Shown here: one piece after another, positions 60,377 to 64,000 of the stretch | Layout: every line of letters starts with the position of its first letter | Numbering within the stretch: position 1 is the stretch's first letter | From: Protonemura montana | Taxonomy: Eukaryota; Arthropoda; Insecta; Plecoptera; Nemouridae | Assembly (NCBI GenBank): GCA_947568835.1 | Contig: OX387609.1 | Coordinates: 17,939,208-18,003,207 of the forward strand | Direction of reading: 5' to 3' | DNA length: 64,000 nt | Position numbers and translations under genes: made by a program | The notes under the pieces: model-generated | Seen by the model: the letters and a program-made list of their open reading frames with translations, nothing else | Database searches by the model: none | Told to the model about the DNA's origin: nothing

Positions 60377-60396
60377 AAAAAAAAAAAAAAAAAAAA
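60377..60396 (+). repeat. Poly(A) run of 20
   Basis: Twenty consecutive A inside the 241-bp insertion. It is internal rather than terminal, so it is not a simple retroposon tail. Confidence 0.9.
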
Positions 60397-60432
60397 TGAA
60401 TAATAACTTCTTATGGAAATAGAAAAGGAAAA

Positions 60433-60450
60433 AATAATAATAATAATAAT
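60433..60450 (+). repeat. (TAA)n microsatellite
   Basis: Six or so TAA units following an A-rich stretch in the 241-bp insertion. Confidence 0.85.
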
Positions 60451-60532
60451 GCATGTCAATTATAATGGTAACAAATAATAAAAGCACTGATCATAATAAT
60501 ATTAATAAGTGTAAAACTAATAAAACTATCGC

Positions 60533-63500
60533 ATCCTGTCGCATGCATGCCTCACGTCTTGCCCAAAGTCCTGTCCCATGTCCTGCCCTAATTCCTGCCC
60601 CATGTCCTGCCCCATGTCCTGCCCCATATAATGCCCCATGTCCTGCCCCTTGTCCTGTCAAATGTCAAAACGCATGTCCTGCCCCATGTACAGCTTCATG
60701 TCCTGCATCATGTCTTGCCCAAAGTCCTGCTCCATGTCCTGCCCCAGGTCCTGCCCCATGTCCTTCCCTAATGTTCTGCCACAAGTTCTATACCATTTCA
60801 TGCCCCATGTCCTGTCGCATGTCCTGCCCTATGTCCTGTTACATGTCCCGGCCGATGTCCTGCCCCATGTCCTGCCTCATGTCCAGTCCCATGTCCTGCG
60901 TTATGTCCTGCCCTATGTCCTGCCCCATGTCCTGCCTCATATCCAGTCCCATGTTCTGCCCCATGTCCTGCCCCCATGTCCTGCCATATGTAATGCCCCA
61001 TATCCTGCCCCATGTCCTGCCCCTTGTCCTGCCAAATGTCAAAACGCTTGTCCTGCCCCATGTACTGCCCCATGTCCTGCATCATGTCCTGCCCTATGTC
61101 CTGCCCCATGTCCTGCCCCATGTCCTGCCCCAAGTCCTGTCCCATGTCCTGGCCTAATTCCTGCCCCATGTCCTTCCCCATGTCCTGACCCTCATCCTGC
61201 CTCATGTCCTGCCCCATGTCTTGCCCCATGTCCTGACCCATGTTCTGTCTCATGTCATGCGTCATGTCCTAACGCATGTTCTGCCCCATAACCTGGCCCA
61301 TAGGCTGCCCCATGTCCTGCCCCATGTTCTGCCCCATGTCCTGCGCCATGTCCTGTCGCATGTTCTGCCCCATGTACTGGCCCATGTCCTGCCCTATGTC
61401 TTGCAAAAAGTCCTGCCCCAAGTTCTGCCTCATGTCCAGCCCCATGTCCTGTCCCAAGTCCGGGCCTATGTCCTGCCCCACGGCCTGCCTCATGTTGTTC
61501 CATTTCCTGCCCCATATCCTGCCCACGTTCTGTCTCATGTGTTGGTCCAAGTCCTGCCCCTTGTCCTGTCGCATTTTCATGCCTCATGTTCTGCCTCATG
61601 TCTTGCAAAATGTCCTGCCCCATGTCCTGCCCCATGTCCTTCCCCATGTCCTGCCCCATGGCCTGCCCCAAGTCCTGTCCTATGTCCTGCCCTAAATCCA
61701 GCCCCAAGTCCTGCCCCATGTCCTGCCCCTAAATCCTGCCCCATGTCCTGCCCCATGTCCTGCCAAATGTCAAAACGCATGTCCTGCCCCATGTCCAGTA
61801 ACATGTCCCGCCCGATGTCCTGCCCTATGTTCTGCCCCATGTTCTGTACCATTTCATGCCCCATGTCTTGTCGCATGTCCTGTCCTATGTCCTGTAACAT
61901 GTCCCGCCCGATGTCCTGCCCCATGTTCTGTCCCATGACATCCACCATATACTGCCCCAAATCCCGTCGCATGTCCTGCCCCATATCCTTTCCAATATTA
62001 CGCCCCATGTTCTGCCCCATGTCCTGGCCCATGTCCTGCCCCATGTCTTGCCCAAAGTCTTGCCCTAAGTCCTGTCCCATGTTCTGCCCCATGTCCTGCC
62101 CCAAAACCTGTCCCATGTCCTGCCCCATGTCTTGCCCAAAGTCCTGCTCCATGTCCTGCCCCATGTCCTGCCCCATGTCCTGCCTCATGTCCTGCCCCAA
62201 GTCCTGTCCCATGTCCTGCCCTAATTCCTGCCCCATGTCCTGCCCCATGTCCTGACCCTTATCCTGCCTCATGTCCTGCCCCATGTCCTGCCCCAATTCC
62301 TGTCCCATGTCCTGCCCTAATTCCTGCCCCATGTCCTGCCCCATGTCCTGACCCTTATCCTGTCGCATGTTCTGCCCCATGTCCTGGCCCGTGTCCTGAC
62401 CCATGTTTGCCCAAAGTCCTGCCCCAAGTTCTGCCTCATGTCCAGCACCATGTCCTGTCCCATGTCCTGGCCTATGTCCTGCCCCACGGCCTACCTCATG
62501 TTGTTCCATGTCCTGCCCCATATCCTGCCCATGTTCTGTCTCATGTGTTGGTCCAAGTCCTGCCCCATGTCCTGCCCCATGTCCTGCCCCAAGTCCTGTC
62601 CCTTGTCCTGCCCTTATTCCTGCCCCATGTCCTGCACCATGTCCTGCCTCATATCCTGCCCCATGTCCTGCACCATGTCCTGCCAAATGTCAGAACGCAT
62701 GTTCTGCCCCATGTCCAGTAAAATGTCCCGCCCGATATCCTGCCCTATGGCCTGCCCGATGTATTGCCCCATGTCGTGCCTCATGACCAGTCCCATGTCC
62801 TGCCTCATGTCCTGTCCAATGTCCTGCCTAATATCCTGTCGCATGCATGCCCCATGTCCTGCTCCATGTTCTGTCCCATGACCTGCACCATATCCTGCCC
62901 CCAATCCCGTCGCATGTCCTGCCCCAAATCCTGCCCTTTGTCCTGCCCCATGTCCTGCCCCGTGTCCTCTCCCATGACCTGCACCATATCCTGCCCCAAA
63001 TCCCGTCGCATGTCCTGCCCCAAATCCTGCCCTATGTGATGCCCCATCTCCTGCCCCATATCCTTTTCATTATTATGCCCCATGTCCTGTAACATGTCCT
63101 GCCCTATGTCATGCGCCAAGTCCTGCCCCATATCCTGCCACATGTCCTGCCCTATGTAATGCCCAATGTCCTGCACCATGTCCTAAACCATGTCCTGGCC
63201 CATATCCTGCTCCATGTCCTGCCTCATATCCTCTCCAATGTCCTGCCCTTTATCCTGTCGCATGCATAACTCATGTCTTGTCAAAAGTCTTGCCCTATGT
63301 CCTGCCCCATGTTCTGCCCCATGTCCTGCCCCAAGTCCTGTCCCATGTCCTGCCCTAATTCCTGCGCCATGTCCTGCCTTATTTGCTGCCCCATGTCCTG
63401 CCCCATGTCCTGCCCCATGTCTTGCCCAAAGTCCTGCACCATGCCCGCATTTCCTGCCCCTTGTCCAGTAAAATGTCCCGCCCGATGTGCTGCCCTACGT

Positions 63501-64000
63501 CCTGCCCCATATCCTGCCCCATGTCCTGACCATTATCCTTCCCTATGTCCTGCCCCATGTCTTGCCCCATGTCCTGACCCATGTGTTGTCACAAGTGCTG
63601 CCCCTTGTCCTGTCGCATGTCATGCCTCATGTCCTGCCCCATGTCCTGCCCCATGGACAGCCCCATGTCCTGACCCTTATTTCCTGCCCCATGTCCTGCC
63701 CCATGTCCTGCCCCATGTCTTGCCAAAAGTCCTGTCCCAAGTCCTGCCCCATATCCTGCATCATGTCCTGCCCCATGTCTTTTCATGACCTAACCTTATT
63801 CCTGCCCCATGTCCTGCCCCATGTGCTGCCCCATGTCCTTCCCTAATGTCCTGCCTCATGTTCTGTGCTATTTCATGCCTATGTCCTTTCGCATGTCCTG
63901 CCGTATGTTCTGTAACATGTCCCGCCCGATGTCCTGCCCCATGTCCTGCCTCATATCCAGTCCCATGTCCTGCCTCATGTCCTGCCCCTTTCCTGCCCCA
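60533..64000. repeat. 12-bp satellite array, right block part 2
   Basis: Satellite resumes after the AT-rich insertion and continues beyond the window. The stretch 61221-62345 closely resembles 21761-22980, and 62400-63270 resembles 23060-24000, so this block is a relative of the 21.7-24 kb part of the left array. Positions 62875-64000 repeat 56803 to about 57928. Open frames of up to about 370 codons on the minus strand (GQDM/GAGH repeats) are artefacts of the monomer. No gene is visible. Confidence 0.96.

Larger units (their letters stand above)
60292..60532. other. 241-bp AT-rich insertion in the satellite, origin unknown
   Basis: The satellite run CTGCCCTATATC is interrupted by AT-rich unrelated sequence and resumes as ATCCTGTCGCATGCATG. 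Compared with the intact run at about 21113-21137, the insertion is flanked by ATC on both sides (60289-60291 and 60533-60535), which may be a 3-bp target duplication or chance. It contains a run of 20 A (60377-60396) and a TAA microsatellite (60433-60450). I see no terminal inverted repeats, coding frame or tRNA-like boxes. It could be a short retroposed fragment, given the internal poly(A), or filler DNA from break repair. Confidence 0.8.

Noticed and set aside
60292-60532. SINE with poly(A) tail
   Set aside because: The A20 run lies in the interior, more than 130 bases from the right edge, and no A/B-box tRNA-like head is visible. Left as unidentified.
1-64000. Telomeric or subtelomeric repeat (TTAGGG, TTAGG or relatives)
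   Set aside because: The minus-strand monomer GGGGCAGGACAT is G-rich but is not a known telomere unit, and no TTAGG-type runs are present.

Overview
This window is eukaryotic repetitive DNA, most likely from an invertebrate animal and probably an arthropod. The taxonomic guess rests only on the type of retrotransposon, which resembles Mag/K02A2.6-like Ty3/Gypsy elements common in insects and other invertebrates. No host gene, tRNA, rRNA or CRISPR array can be supported. About 80% of the window (1-48119 and 56803-64000, less one small insertion) is a single satellite family built from a degenerate 12-bp monomer, ATGTCCTGCCCC on the plus strand. Twelve is divisible by three and the monomer has no stop in any of its six frames, so the array produces hundreds of spurious open frames (MSCP, VLPH, CPAP, GQDM, GAGH and GRTW repeats). 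I do not annotate these as genes.

The satellite has strong higher-order structure. Two 4.76-kb units lie at 1321-10841, themselves made of 1868-, 1963- and about 929-bp blocks. A 3146/3147-bp unit is repeated almost three times at 8529-17794. A 3.88-kb unit is repeated twice at 28449-36214, and a 1711-bp unit is repeated just over twice at about 40108-44020. Mosaic stretches lie between. A few non-monomer motifs recur and mark the phase of these units.

At 48120-56802 a Ty3/Gypsy LTR retrotransposon sits in the satellite. It has two identical 143-bp LTRs, a 5-bp target-site duplication (CCCAT), a primer-binding site matching the 3' end of tRNA-Ser(GCU), a polypurine tract, an intact gag with two CCHC zinc knuckles, and pol in the -1 frame. 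Pol carries protease, reverse transcriptase, RNase H, integrase and a GPY/F-like tail. There is no env.

Pol is interrupted at the start of the reverse transcriptase by a 3943-bp nested insertion (49788-53730). The insertion consists of two diverged head-to-tail copies of a non-coding element with no terminal inverted repeats and no target duplication, inserted between A and T. On the minus strand each copy ends in CTAG preceded by a small GC-rich palindrome, which suggests a Helitron-like non-autonomous element. The second copy carries a 1.6-kb minisatellite with a 10-bp unit (ACCATAGAAT). The order of events is satellite, then retrotransposon, then dimeric element, then minisatellite growth inside it. 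The timing of the minisatellite growth relative to insertion is uncertain.

The satellite resumes at 56803 and is broken once more by an unidentified 241-bp AT-rich insertion at 60292-60532.
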